A DNA stretch of 64,000 bases, taken from contig OY540815.1 in NCBI GenBank assembly GCA_961205875.1, positions 20,707,638 through 20,771,637 of the forward strand. The letters run 5' to 3'. Positions 11,291 through 22,024 of the stretch are shown here, piece after piece (position 1 is the first letter of the stretch; each line of letters opens with the position of its first letter). Source of the DNA: Sialis fuliginosa. Lineage: Eukaryota > Arthropoda > Insecta > Megaloptera > Sialidae. The position numbers and the translations under genes were made by a program. A model generated the notes under the pieces. That model saw nothing but the letters and a program-made list of their open reading frames with translations, was not told where the DNA came from and made no database searches.

Positions 11291-13204
11291 TAATCTTTAC
11301 TTAACATTCTTGCCATGGTGGACATCTTATTGGACACTCTGTATAATATATATTATTTCATCCAAAACAAACGATTTTGTACGAAAAATAATATATAAAC
11401 ATAAAATAACTATATTTGGTATAAAAAAAAATTAAAAATCGTATCATATAAAATATCTATTTCATAGTACATCTTTTTATATTACACACATACAGACAGA
11501 CAGACATACACATAGATGTAAACAAACACGTAGCAATTATGCCATTCATAAAACGGCTGCACTAGGTACGAATGTATTCCTGTAGTTGATAGCCGTGATA
11601 CCTCCGTTCTGCAACTGGAAATAAAGAAAAATAGATTATCTCGAGACCCTTGACTTTGTAGATGTAAGCTCAATTGATTTTTTGAGTGGTTAATATTGTA
11701 TTCATTGTACTTGAAATACGTTCTGTATTTTTCTTGTAAAAGTGTGATTTTATTTATTTTAAAAAGCTTTATAAACTAAAATCCAATATCAAAATATTCT
11801 TCTTCCTTTCGAAGAAAACTTCTGTATGTATACCCCCCCCCCCCTCCAACATTTTGCTTTAATTTAATAAGTTTTCTGTTTTGTGTTTTTTAAGATTTAA
11901 GTAATAAGATATTTCTGACAAATTCCATTGAAATTTTTTATAAATTAAAAATCATTTAAAAAAATATTATATGTATTGTTCTCCATACAGTTTTTTAACT
12001 ATACTAACACCGTATAAACAGCAAATAAACAATAAAAAAAGTTACAAGATCTATTAGTACTTATACCTTTTATTTCTTATATAAACTAGACCTATTGTTT
12101 ATGTTTTTATAAATTATATATACTTAACATGCATGACTTTAATACTTTTAATGATTCGTAACAGAAACAACATTTCGAAAATATTTGTTTAAAAATAAAA
12201 TGCAAATTGAATGATTAAAATGACACACAACAAATTTTATAACGTTTTAAACTAATTAATTATAAAATTAAACAGTCTTAAATATATCGTAAATACTCAT
12301 TAATTGTCTGGTTTTTATCAGCAGTGAAAGTGACCAGAAATAATGATATTGCATAAATATGTCCAAAACTTAGTACTCGATTATCACCTGCTGTATTCCA
12401 AAACTGCAATATACATAATTAGCGAATACAATGACCAATACTGCCAACTGCAACGAGACAAGTTATTATAAATATATACTTGCATACAATTAATAGAAGA
12501 AACAGAAATGCTTTTTTTACGTTATTGCTTCTTTGCTAAAATTTATATCGTTAGTTAAAACTAATACTTTACCTGACAAAGATTACTGTAAGGATAAAGA
12601 GGAGACCTGGAAAATGGAAAAGTCTCCTACGTACATTTATACTCGGCCAGTAAAATTAAATTAAAATACACTAATTAGTATATACCACTGAATTTCAGTA
12701 ACTTTTACGTTCACTGAAAGTGTAAGTAAACCTTAAATTGTTTATAAAAACCATAATTGTTAATCAATCGTAAAAATCTTGTGTACTTCGATGTAAAATC
12801 TATCTAAGATGTTACAGTTAAAATTTCAAGTCGATCGGATGGAAAATGGCCAAAATACGTTCTCCAGAGTTTTTAAAAATGTGGTTTCGATAAAAATGAG
12901 TTTAAAGTTTGAAAGCTGTTTTATTTATTATATGTAAACGTCGACGTTAGTTCTGACTTTGTTTCGAGACTATGTCGGTTTAGCGGTTTTCGGTTGTTTA
13001 TTTTGCTTCTGTTTTGGCTTGAGACCGAATTACGGTGTCCCTTTATATTACCATATATTCATTATCACTCATATATCTTGTTTCGTTCGTTCAGAGACAC
13101 TTTGGAAAGTGAGCTCTCAAAAAATTTTTTTTTACTTTTGAATATCATTTTTAAGATGTTTGTACATCATTTAAGTCAATAAAAAAATCGTCTAAAATAA
13201 ATTA
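11291..13204. other. No gene seen; AT-rich spacer
   Basis: It holds short AT-rich low-complexity DNA and a C12 run near 11828. The stretch 12780-12960 (TCAAGTCGATCGGATGG, GTGGTTTCGATAAAAATGAG) resembles a non-coding motif also hinted at near 28750-28870 and 47560-47630. Overlapping small frames at 12959-13182 show no recognisable protein. Confidence 0.5.
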
Positions 13205-13545
13205 ATACATTATATGTAACCCCTTAATGATTCTCATAAAACTAAGGAGGAGGGATGACACCCCAAAATATTTATTTTTTCAAGATATCCCAAGAACGAC
13301 ACATATGTTACGTGAAAATTTTATAGAATATTTTTTGTAGAGCATTAAATTTCCTATAATATATACAATTAAAAATATATGAAAAATTTCGAACTAATAT
13401 TTTTTAGTAAAATTGTATAAAGATTAAATGGTTAACCAATTCCAGGCAATTTATATAAACACTATCGGTTTTTATTTAAATTGTTGAATAACTAACTACA
13501 TTTGGTGAATTTAGCACGAGAAAACACTGTGCACTTACTTGGCAG
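13205..13545 (-). repeat. Dispersed repeat R2, copy 2 (inverted)
   Basis: It is the reverse complement of the 40125-40560 copy: GGTGAATTTAGCACGAG, TTGTAGAGCATT, GATATCCCAAGAACGA and the G-rich end GGGATGACACCCC all correspond in order. Confidence 0.55.
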
Positions 13546-15328
13546 ATGTTTTTTTCATTTATATAAACTTTACCGCATCAATGTTCAAAGTAACGCACGA
13601 ATTATCAAATTTGATGAAGTCTGTATTAAATTAGTAATATACATACATACAGTTTATTACTATGCAATATACATCTACTGCTACTGATATGCATTTGTAT
13701 TCCAGCTATAAATCGTTCCTGAAGCAATATATGGTAATAATCTGTTCCTCTGGGATTCGACAATATGCCCCATGAATTGTTAAGTGTCCTCGTATTCTAA
13801 TTGAAGCTATATTAATTAGGAAATTGCATAGAACCGTGCTGCAGAAATATGGCTTTGTTGTTGAGTGATTTAAGGGTGCACGGTGCAGCAGCGATATGTC
13901 ATTTATTGATTATTGCAGTGGTGGGGGCTGGAAATCAAGGGTGGAGCAATATTTGTCAAAAGAATGTCTACATTTCGTTATATGTTATGAATCTGAACAT
14001 TTGTTAAATACGAACATATATAACAAACAAAAGGGGAATCTGAGAGAATGGGTACCCGCCCGCAAAACTTTTTTTTTTGGGGAGGGGGGGGGGGTATTAA
14101 TTAATAATATATAATAATAAGTCTCCCTGCCCTAGACTTCCATTATATGCAATGTTGTGATCTTGTTATTAATAAAAATTAGCATTTCTATTAATCAAAA
14201 ATCTATGTAAAAATCCACGTCTTGTCTTATTCCGAAATTATTTCGTCTAAATTAATATTTTCAGCAATTCAGTATATTCATATTCTATACTAAGTACACC
14301 AAGGGCCTTAAGTTGGGATTTTGATAAAGTGCTTCTTAAATAAGATTAATTTATTTGTGTTATTTTTATTTTATTTTTAGTTATTTTATGCATATACGTA
14401 TTTTTCTAGCTTTCCGGGAGCTCCCTTCGTGCGGGGGGGCCCACCCGCATTGCGGGCTCTGTTGACCCTGTTCCTACGCCACTGATAACAAACTCAAGAT
14501 ATATTCTGTATAATAATAAATAATATACAAAAATGTCATGTGGTGGCCACTATTGTCTTAAATTGCAAAAAAATATTATATCAATTTTGAGAGCCTCTAC
14601 GAGCCATGATAATTTTTTTTACCAAATCTAATGAATATCTCTTGTAGAACAGTCTCTTCTCTTCATAAACACATGAAAACTTTTTTTAAGGAGGGGGGGA
14701 GGGGGTCATCACAATAGGTTCCATTCTCTGCAAGAAGTTAAAAATCTACGATTTTTTTAATTTCATATTTTGGTGTCTTCACCTAACAGTCTTTTAAAAG
14801 CACTGAGTAAGTTAGCCAGTTCGAAAATATATTCTAAAGAAACAAAAATATTACAAAACTAATTAAAATACCATACTCTCTCACGACACCGACCTGAAAA
14901 ATGTACCTTACCCAAAACAAATTAAAATAAAACTCGATTAAAAAAAATGAACACCGTACACTTATTGGCTACAGGTATGGAGAGTTTTATAAAATAAACA
15001 TGATCGAAACAGCTCTGGAAACAAAGGAACATTTGAGAACACCATTACAACAAAAATGGCTACCCGTCAAAAAGTCATTAACGCGCGAATTGTTTACGCT
15101 ACCATCACGTATCGGGTTCCGAACCGTGTCCGTTTTGTAATGCAAGAAATAACAGCAGTATTGCTTGACCGGGTCCTTGCCAGGACCGCTATTTAATTGT
15201 CCTAGGTCCAGTTTTCGGCAGCTAACGGTATAAGGTGTATTGCCCCCTTTGTTTGTGGGCCAGTGTTCTTAAAAACTATTCAAAAATTTATAATAAATAA
15301 TATGGTATTCTTAAAATTAAAAAATATT
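13546..15328. other. No gene seen; includes a hAT-like end and G runs
   Basis: It contains G-rich runs at 14070-14094 and 14690-14704 and, at 14400-14484, a GC-rich block ending GTTCCTACGCCACTG, the reverse of a CAGTGGCGTAGGAAC hAT end. Its partner end was not found. The frame at 13896-14114 runs into a G run and is not credible. Confidence 0.4.
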
Positions 15329-15590
15329 CATTTAAAAGACAATTCCGTCATATTTAACGAATTTTTAAGGTTAAGTTAATAGAAAGGTAAAAACAGAAAA
15401 AATTTAAAAATATACATTTAAAATACAATTCAATCATATTTAACAAATTTGTACGGTTAAGTTAATAGAATGTTTTTAAAGTAAAAAAAATTTAAAAATA
15501 TACATTTAAAATACAATTTTATCATATTTAACAAATTAGTAAGGTTGAGTTAATAGAACGTTTTTAAGGTAAAAACAGATATTTAACAAG
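15329..15590. repeat. Tandem repeat, three units of 86-88 bp
   Basis: Units start at 15329, 15415 and 15503 with CATTTAAAAnACAATT, followed by TCATATTTAAC and GTTAAGTTAATAGAA. The units differ by scattered substitutions. Non-coding. Confidence 0.8.
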
Positions 15591-15697
15591 GAATTAACCT
15601 TAATCCACTGTTAACTTTCTTAATCAGCGTTTGTGCAATCCAGTATTAGTCTACAAATTTTAACCACATGCACCCTTAGAAAGTTTGATAAAATATA

Positions 15698-16039
15698 CAG
15701 TGAAACTTCGTTATAATGCTCTTGAGCGGATCGGATCAAAAACGTGTTATAAACGGGGTAAAAAAAATTAACAATTTTTAAGAATTGAACCCGGAATTCC
15801 ATGAGTCTTCGCTAAATCCTTTTATTTCGTCACATTTTCGTAAAATCACATTTTTTTCCGCTGAAGGTAGTTTAGAATGGTCAACAAATGTTGTAAATTT
15901 GATTTGAAGAATTTTGACAAAATATTTTCGTTGTCAACACAAAATGTATTGACAATCTTTAAACGAGATCTGTGAGCGTTAAATACGCGCAATACACGGG
16001 ATAGCGCTATAACGGGAACGTTATATCGAAGTTTCACTG
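15698..16039. mobile_element. Tigger/pogo-like MITE, copy 1
   Basis: Ends CAGTGAAACTTCGTTATAA and ATATCGAAGTTTCACTG are terminal inverted repeats flanked by TA (15696-15697, 16040-16041). The subterminal sequence (ACGTGTTATAAACGGGG) is shared with 36847-38003. It is 342 bp, with no transposase left. Confidence 0.8.
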
Positions 16040-16932
16040 TACTTTTTTGATTGATAAAGCGAATGAATATTCAAACTGTAAAAAAAAACATGAATTTATT
16101 TTTTCAAAAAATTTTGTCATAATTTAATTATTGTATCAATTAGTTTTATTAATTTTTTATAAATATGTCGAATATATTTTTGTGATAACATGTAAAAAAT
16201 CAGCCGATTTCGTACAAAAATTGAACTGATTTCAATTTTGTATGGTAACTTTTACATAAAATTATTTCACCAAATTCGAACAAAGCATCATTCAAAATCA
16301 CACAAAGAACAGTACCAGCGTAAAGAAGGGGGTGGAGGGTCCCGCAGACCTGAGTGACCCACTTTAGTTTGGTAATAAAACAACATATCCAGACATGTTT
16401 TATTTGGGTGTCGCATTCGGTCGTGCTTGCTTCGTCGGTCACAGATTCGTTACATGAGTGCGGTAATGTCAACAGGAAAAACAATAGCCGGCGATCTGTG
16501 ACAGGGATCGACTGCAGTTGAAATTTAGGGGACTTAAGTAACTCTATATAGGCCTCACACTTATTGTTAGTTAAATCTTTTTATAACTGAAGTATCTTAT
16601 CTTTAAATTTGAAATTATTAACTATGTCATTTTTTGCGTGCACGAAATCTCGCAAATAAAAAATGCTATTGACTTCGTTGGGGTGCCATTCGAAGCGTCT
16701 TGACGTGAATATGGTCTAAAAGAAATGATTTTTCGAAATTCAACCCCTACGGAGGTAAAAATGGCTATAAAAGTTTATTGGGTAACAATTTTTTTTGGTC
16801 GGATTTACTTAAAAAGACGTTCATGTTGCTTTGGAAACAAATGCAATTAACTTCAACTTGTTAGATTAGTTATTCTAAAAATGTGTATTATATTATTGAC
16901 ATTAAGATATTAGAAAACTAATATTCATAATA
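16040..16932. other. No gene seen
   Basis: The longest frame is on the minus strand (16200-16484), but it lacks an ATG and shows no family features. A moderately GC-rich patch is at 16320-16520. No repeat partner was found in the window. Confidence 0.45.
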
Positions 16933-17957
16933 CATCGTAACCAAAAATAAAAAATAGCATTTAATATTAATTTACACGCTCAATTATAAAACTATAATAC
17001 CTCTACGTCTTATTTTTTTGTATTTTAGTCGATATTTGTATGACGAGTTGAAGTTCACTGCAGGAAATTTCACTAAAAAATTTCAATTTTTTTTATTTCG
17101 TTAAAAATATGTTTATTGTATAGAAAAAGACGTGAAAAGTTGTTTGTTTCAAACCGCAGGTCTGTATCTCAAACCGTTCTCGAGATATAGCCTCTCAAAA
17201 TTTTAGTTTTTTCAAATTTTTGGAGAAAAATGGCCATAACTTTTGAACGTGTGGTCGGAATTGATTTTAGTTGACGGATTTGGAATCAGCGTGTCAAAAT
17301 CTATATAATGACATGTATTATACTTTAAAATCCGACAAAAAAATTTTCGTCAAAAATCGACATTTTTTTAAGGTATACCCCTTTGAATTTTTTCGATTTT
17401 TCGCGAAAATTTTTTTCCCGAGTTTTAAGGTATTATACATGTCATTATATAGATTTTGACACGCTGATTCCAAATCCATCAACTAAAATCAATTCCGACT
17501 ACACATTCAAAAGTTATGGCCATTTTTCTCCAAAAATTTGAAAAAACTAAAATTTTGAGAGGCTATATCTCGAGAACGGTTTGAGATACAGACCTGCGGT
17601 TTGAAACAAACAACTTTTCATGTCTTTTTCTATACAATAAACATACTTTTAACGAAATAAAAAAAATGAAATTTTTTAGTGAAATTTCCTGCAGTGAACT
17701 TCAACTCGTCATACAAATATCGACTAAAATACAAAAAAATAAGACGTAGAGGTATTATAGTTTTATAATTGAGCGTGTAAATTAATATTAAATGCTATTT
17801 TTGATTTTTGGTTAAGATGTTTGAGTTGCGCATAAAAATGAATATTCTGATAATATGTTTAAATTATTTATTAACTGAAAACACAGATTTATATTAATTT
17901 ACCCATAAAGTAAGGGAAGCACTGCTTCCCCTGCTTCCATGGACGCTTCGCCACTGA
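16933..17957 (+). mobile_element. Foldback element, copy 2 with CCACTG end
   Basis: Two arms of about 400 bp (16933-17350 and 17400-17819) are near-perfect inverted copies around an asymmetric centre. On the right only, an extra 138 bp leads to CCATGGACGCTTCGCCACTG, the same end as the left edge of copy 1. ATTCATAATA-like sequence lies beyond both edges (near 16922 and 17961) but is not a clean duplication. No coding capacity. Confidence 0.75.
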
Positions 17958-18744
17958 TGTATTCATAATATATATAGTTTTTAACAATAAAATATTTATT
18001 TGTTATATTTGCATCTCTTCGCGGCCCCCTTGTGGGAAGGCCACGGCTCCCTAGGGGGCCGCGGCCCACTACTTTAAGAAGCACTAGTTTATAATATCAG
18101 AAACATTCGAATAGTTTTTTATTTAAATTTCCCAGTCTACTTTAGACCACAAAATAATGTCTTTTTCGACATTTCATCAACCTTTTATATCAATTCTGCC
18201 CTGACAAGCACAGAGCCAACCTCCATTCCGTCTTTGTGTCCCCGTTTCTATATGTATGTTGTACGTGTAGGCGTTTTTCTCACATCAAGAAGAAGAATGA
18301 ACATTTAAAGAAAATTAGATGGCTGATTTTGTAAAGAAGAGTACCAAGAAATTTAATTTAAAAAAAACCTTTTATATTTTTGTCCCAATGTTTTTAGAAA
18401 CGGCCAATCGAACCACAAATTCCAGTTAAAAATATTCGTCTGGTAAAATCGGTATAGGTTAGTGAGTAAGTTGAACTTATGCAATTGCACCAAAGGTAAT
18501 AACCATATGTACCTAAAGCAAATACTCGGAGTCCGATTACGTATGTGTATGTGTATGTGTGTATGTGTGTGTGTGCTTTACGAGTTTGCTTGTGCATTAA
18601 AATCCAAGGCTTTCCCATGGTGTGGGCCAATTTAAACAAAATTAAATTAAATGCAGCTGCCGAGTGCAGGGCCGGACAGACAAAATTGAACCCTATTTAA
18701 TCGTAGGATAATAATTTTAATTCCTTTTTCTATGTGTATGAAAT
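17958..18744. other. No gene seen; GC patch and TG repeat
   Basis: The stretch 18015-18085 is GC-rich with an inverted repeat (GCGGCCCCCTTGTGGG and CTAGGGGGCCGCGGCCC), probably a DNA-transposon end. A TG-rich microsatellite lies at 18541-18575. CAGGGCCGG at 18666 recalls another transposon end. Confidence 0.4.
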
Positions 18745-19045
18745 ATACATACATAGGAAAAAAATATATCCGGAAATTCAGATTTTGATGGAATTATCCA
18801 TTTTGACTTTTCGTGAATCCATTCTGACTATTTTCGCCATGATGTCTGTATATATGTCTCTCTGTTTGTAAGTGCGTTGTAACTCAAATTCGACCAATCG
18901 TAGAAGGATGAAATTTAACTTTTAAGATTAATTGTTGTCTGGAAAGAAAACCTCATATTTTTGAAAACCGGATACGGATGTTTAGGTATTAATGTTGATT
19001 TTTGAATTTTTCGAATTACTTTCAAACTGTGCGAATTAGAGAAAA
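18745..19045. repeat. Dispersed repeat R1, copy 3 (inverted)
   Basis: Read in reverse it carries the R1 motif order, including ACATCCGTATCC, GAGGTTTTCTTTCCAG, TTTCATCCTTCTAC and a cluster of ACAGA-type motifs. Confidence 0.5.
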
Positions 19046-19581
19046 TTGTAAGTAATATTATTATCTGTAATTTATATTCTATTCATTTTTTCGACCAAAA
19101 AAATTCTGGCCAAAATCGTGTATTCATTTTTGTCCGTCCGTCCACCCATCACAGGCGATTTTCTCTGAAAATATTTGACCTAAAAAATTCAAGGGCATCG
19201 TGTAGGGTGTCAAATAAAAGCTAATTGAAGCACAAATATATGTGATTAATTTTTTATGCATTTTTTTAAACATTCTTCGGGAAAAACGCCTAAAAAATTG
19301 CAGTCAGAAAAATCTGAAAAATATCATAAACATTGAAAATTAGGTGTTGATTAAGCCAAAATTATCAAGATTAAAAAAATCTAGCGCGATCAATTGTTAT
19401 AACAATTGTGCAAGTAATTTTAACTATCTAATAAAAAACTACTTTGTTGCATCTCTGTAATTGGTAAGATAACGTGACCTATGTGTATAATTTTTGATTA
19501 TGATTAATTTAGTGTTATACATATCTCTTTTTATTACTCATTTGTAAATTTAGAAACAGTTACATCACATATATTATTTAC
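19046..19581. other. No gene seen; left flank of the LTR element
   Basis: AT-rich DNA with GTCCGTCCGTCCACCCATC at 19132-19150, a motif typical of the ends of several insect repeats. It is interrupted by the LTR element, whose right flank resumes at 24609. Confidence 0.4.
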
Positions 19582-19585
19582 ATTG

Positions 19586-20755
19586 TGTAACAGGTCACAT
19601 TTAATATGTGAGTTACAGTGTGTATATTTGATATTGTTTAAGAACCTCTGGTTTTTGATTTGAAAACGTTTGTTTAAAAAAATATAGTTCGGCGATTTTA
19701 CGATAGAAGACGAGTCAGTAGCCCTTGGGTGGTGAAAGAAGATAGAACTTGTGTGAGATATATTAAGATTAATAATTAAATAAAGCGTCGTATTAATAAA
19801 AAATAGTATTTAAAATAAAAGATAGTGAGTTTTGAAGTTAGAAGTTAATAAGAAGTGTTAAGAAAGGAGAATTTAGTGAATAATAATAATAATCATTTTG
19901 TAACAACGGAATTATTGAAAGAATAAACATAAGTGAAATAGCAAGAGTAAGAGATATAGTATATTATTAGTCAGTGGAAGAAAGAAAGGGTGCTATAAAG
20001 CAAATTTAAAACATGTGTGTTAATGAAAACGGAGCTAAAGTTTAAACCATCATATTTAAAGTTAACCAGTAAAATTAAAAGAAAAGCAGTGTATAATGTT
20101 AAATGAATATTGAATAAAGTATTAAAAAATCAAGAAATAAAATATTTAAACAATAAACAAATATTATGTTGCAATAATATAATATAGAAAGAGACAGAAC
20201 GTGAATGGTAGTGAAATAAACAGAGACAGTATTTTTTTTGAATCTATAAAGAAATTGACAGTTGAGAGTTGTTGAATGGAATAAAGTTTTGATATGAAGA
20301 AATAATACAGGATACAAGGAATAAAATATCGTTCAAGATAAGTTCATAATATTAGTTATTAATTAAGTTTGGTATTTGGACAGAGGTTAAAATTTTGAAT
20401 TTATGTTTATTAATATAATAAATAAGGTTTTGGTTAAATTATATTTTTATAAGGAAGGATTTATATGTTAAGTATTATTATTAGTATTGGGCTATGGAAT
20501 TCCATTGCAATATAATATCATAAGTAATATTAGTTTTAAAAATAGAATTTTGGTTGTAAGAGTTTGATATTATTAATGAATGGAAGAAATATATTAAGAA
20601 TAAATAAATTCAGTTTAGAAGGAAATCCTTTTATTATTGAAATAATCCCAAACTTTTCAGATCATTTTTTTTTTTAGTAATTTTTTTATATTTAATTTTA
20701 TCTTGTAAGGTGCTGTCGGCCATCATACCCTTTGAGTTAAGACTGGACCCTTACA
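19586..20755 (+). repeat. 5' LTR of the retrotransposon
   Basis: This is a 1170-bp terminal repeat starting TGTAACAGGTCAC and ending GGACCCTTACA. The plus strand is purine-rich and AT-rich, with many AATAAA hexamers that could serve as the poly(A) signal. It has no ORF of note; the small antisense frame inside it occurs identically in both LTRs and is not evidence of a gene. The U3, R and U5 limits cannot be set by eye. It should drive transcription of the two internal ORFs. Confidence 0.92.
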
Positions 20756-20758
20756 GAT

Positions 20759-20780
20759 TGGGGGCTCAACGAACCGGGAT
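20759..20780 (+). other. Primer-binding site, tRNA-Pro-like but interrupted
   Basis: Three bases (GAT) after the LTR the sequence reads TGGGGGCTC. This equals the first nine bases of the classical tRNA-Pro primer site of retroviruses and many LTR elements. The usual site continues GTCCGGGAT. Here six bases (AACGAA) stand in place of GT before CCGGGAT resumes. The first nine bases could prime alone, or the tRNA could pair in two blocks around a bulge. The match to tRNA-Pro is from knowledge of the canonical site and was not compared with this organism's tRNAs. Confidence 0.6.
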
Positions 20781-20858
20781 AAATAATAATAGAGATTTTT
20801 GAACTGAATTTGTTGAGTAAGAGAGAGGTTATATTGAGTATTTTGTTGTGTGAATGGA

Positions 20859-21995
20859 ATGATGGCGGAAGGAAAAAATAATGTAGAAATGGCAGAAAGT
20901 TCGGACTATGGTTCGGGATTTGAAACATCAACGCCTAAAAGAATGGTAAATGGGTTTGATGAATTGAAAAATATGATGACACAATTAATGTTTAAAGTAG
21001 GCGAGTTAGAAAAAGCAAATACAGAATTTAAGGAAGAGGTAAAAAAGACAAATACAGAATTCAGAGAGCAATTAAATGATAAAATTAGCAATATGGAAAA
21101 AAGTAGAGAATTGGATGGTAAAGAGGCAGAAATAGTAGTTTTGAAAAAAGATATAGAGACAAAAAATGAAACAAAAATGTTAGATAGTGGAAAGGATTCA
21201 GAAGAAAGGGAGAACGGGAATAGATGGTTATTAAGGGGTAGGGGAGAAGATTTCACAAAAATGGAACGTAATGAACACCCAATAGAATTCATTAGGCGTT
21301 TAGAAAAATATGTAAATTCAAATGGTCAGTTTATGAAAGAGAGAGATATTTTAGATATAATAGAGAAAAGTCTATGGGGGGAACACCTCGAGCTTTTTAA
21401 GGCTTGTGATATTGAAAATTTTGACGATTTCAAAAAATGGTTCAAGAAAAATTTCTGGTCCGAAAACAGGCAGCAGGAGGTGTTAAAAAAGTTATATAAT
21501 ACAAACAACTACAAATATTCGAGATTAGATAGGAAAGAGTATTTTATTAAGTTATATAATGAAGCGAAGTACCTCGAACCACCCATGAAAAAAGAAACAA
21601 TAATCAATATAATCACAAAACATTTTGAACCATGTATCTGGCCGTTATTAAGAGCAGTGGGGAGGTATGACGTCGCTGAGGTGTACAGCATTTTGGACGA
21701 GTCAGAAATAATATACCCGCGAAAATATGAAAATAACTATAATAGAAACTATGAACTAAACCGATATGATAATAATAACAGGTATGATAGGAATAGATAT
21801 AATAACAACGAAAGAAATTACAGTAGAGGGGATAACGGCCGAAATGACAATACAATTAACCAAGGGAATAGAGAAAATATTAATAGCAATAGAGAAGAAA
21901 ATAAGGAAAGAAATTACGATAGAAATATGGAACAGAGGGGAGAAGAGAGAAATGGGAATACAAGGAGTGAAAGGCAGAATATGTCGGAAAACTAG
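20859..21995 (+). CDS. Gag-like structural protein of the LTR element (ORF1)
   Basis: This 378-residue ORF would form the particle that packages element RNA in the cytoplasm. The frame is open from a GTG at 20850, but the first ATG is at 20859 with a second directly after it, so 20859 was chosen. From the ATG, residues of about 34-105 are a Lys/Glu-rich predicted coiled coil. Residues of about 138-285 read like a retrotransposon Gag/capsid domain: HPIEFIRRLEKY, then FDDFKKWFKKNFWSENRQQ and a helix-rich stretch with many aromatic residues. Residues of about 288-375 are Asn/Arg/Tyr/Glu-rich and disordered. There is no CCHC zinc knuckle; the Arg-rich tail could do the RNA binding. The ORF ends in TAG. 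It is intact, with no stops or frameshifts, consistent with a young copy. The family call rests on domain style, not on a search. Confidence 0.8.
   Translation: MMAEGKNNVEMAESSDYGSGFETSTPKRMVNGFDELKNMMTQLMFKVGELEKANTEFKEEVKKTNTEFREQLNDKISNMEKSRELDGKEAEIVVLKKDIETKNETKMLDSGKDSEERENGNRWLLRGRGEDFTKMERNEHPIEFIRRLEKYVNSNGQFMKERDILDIIEKSLWGEHLELFKACDIENFDDFKKWFKKNFWSENRQQEVLKKLYNTNNYKYSRLDRKEYFIKLYNEAKYLEPPMKKETIINIITKHFEPCIWPLLRAVGRYDVAEVYSILDESEIIYPRKYENNYNRNYELNRYDNNNRYDRNRYNNNERNYSRGDNGRNDNTINQGNRENINSNREENKERNYDRNMEQRGEERNGNTRSERQNMSEN
21971..21995 (+). promoter_or_regulatory. Possible -1 frameshift zone between Gag and ORF2
   Basis: The ORF2 frame is free of stops from 21971, so it overlaps the last 25 bases of ORF1. 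Directly before the ORF1 stop the sequence reads GGAAAAC and then TAG. This resembles a slippery heptamer placed at the stop but is not a canonical X XXY YYZ site, because the first three bases are GGA. A shift here would join Gag to ORF2. No stable hairpin downstream was confirmed by eye. Confidence 0.3.
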
Positions 21996-22024
21996 GAGGC
22001 GCATATTACCGACAGCCCGGAGTG

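Noticed and set aside
16200-16484. Minus-strand 94-codon frame
   Set aside because: It has no ATG, no recognisable domain and no splice signals that would support it as an exon.
16922-17972. Target-site duplication ATTCATAATA around the foldback copy 2
   Set aside because: The left motif is next to the arm but the right one starts four bases beyond the CACTG end, and the 8-mers directly at the borders differ.
20099-20317. Identical antisense 72-codon frames in both LTRs
   Set aside because: They are identical because the LTRs are; T-rich translation with no family features.
20906-21292. Minus-strand frames opposite the Gag ORF (and 22324-22629, 22903-23211)
   Set aside because: They are shadows of the purine-rich sense ORFs: Phe/Ser/Leu-rich translations of the opposite strand.
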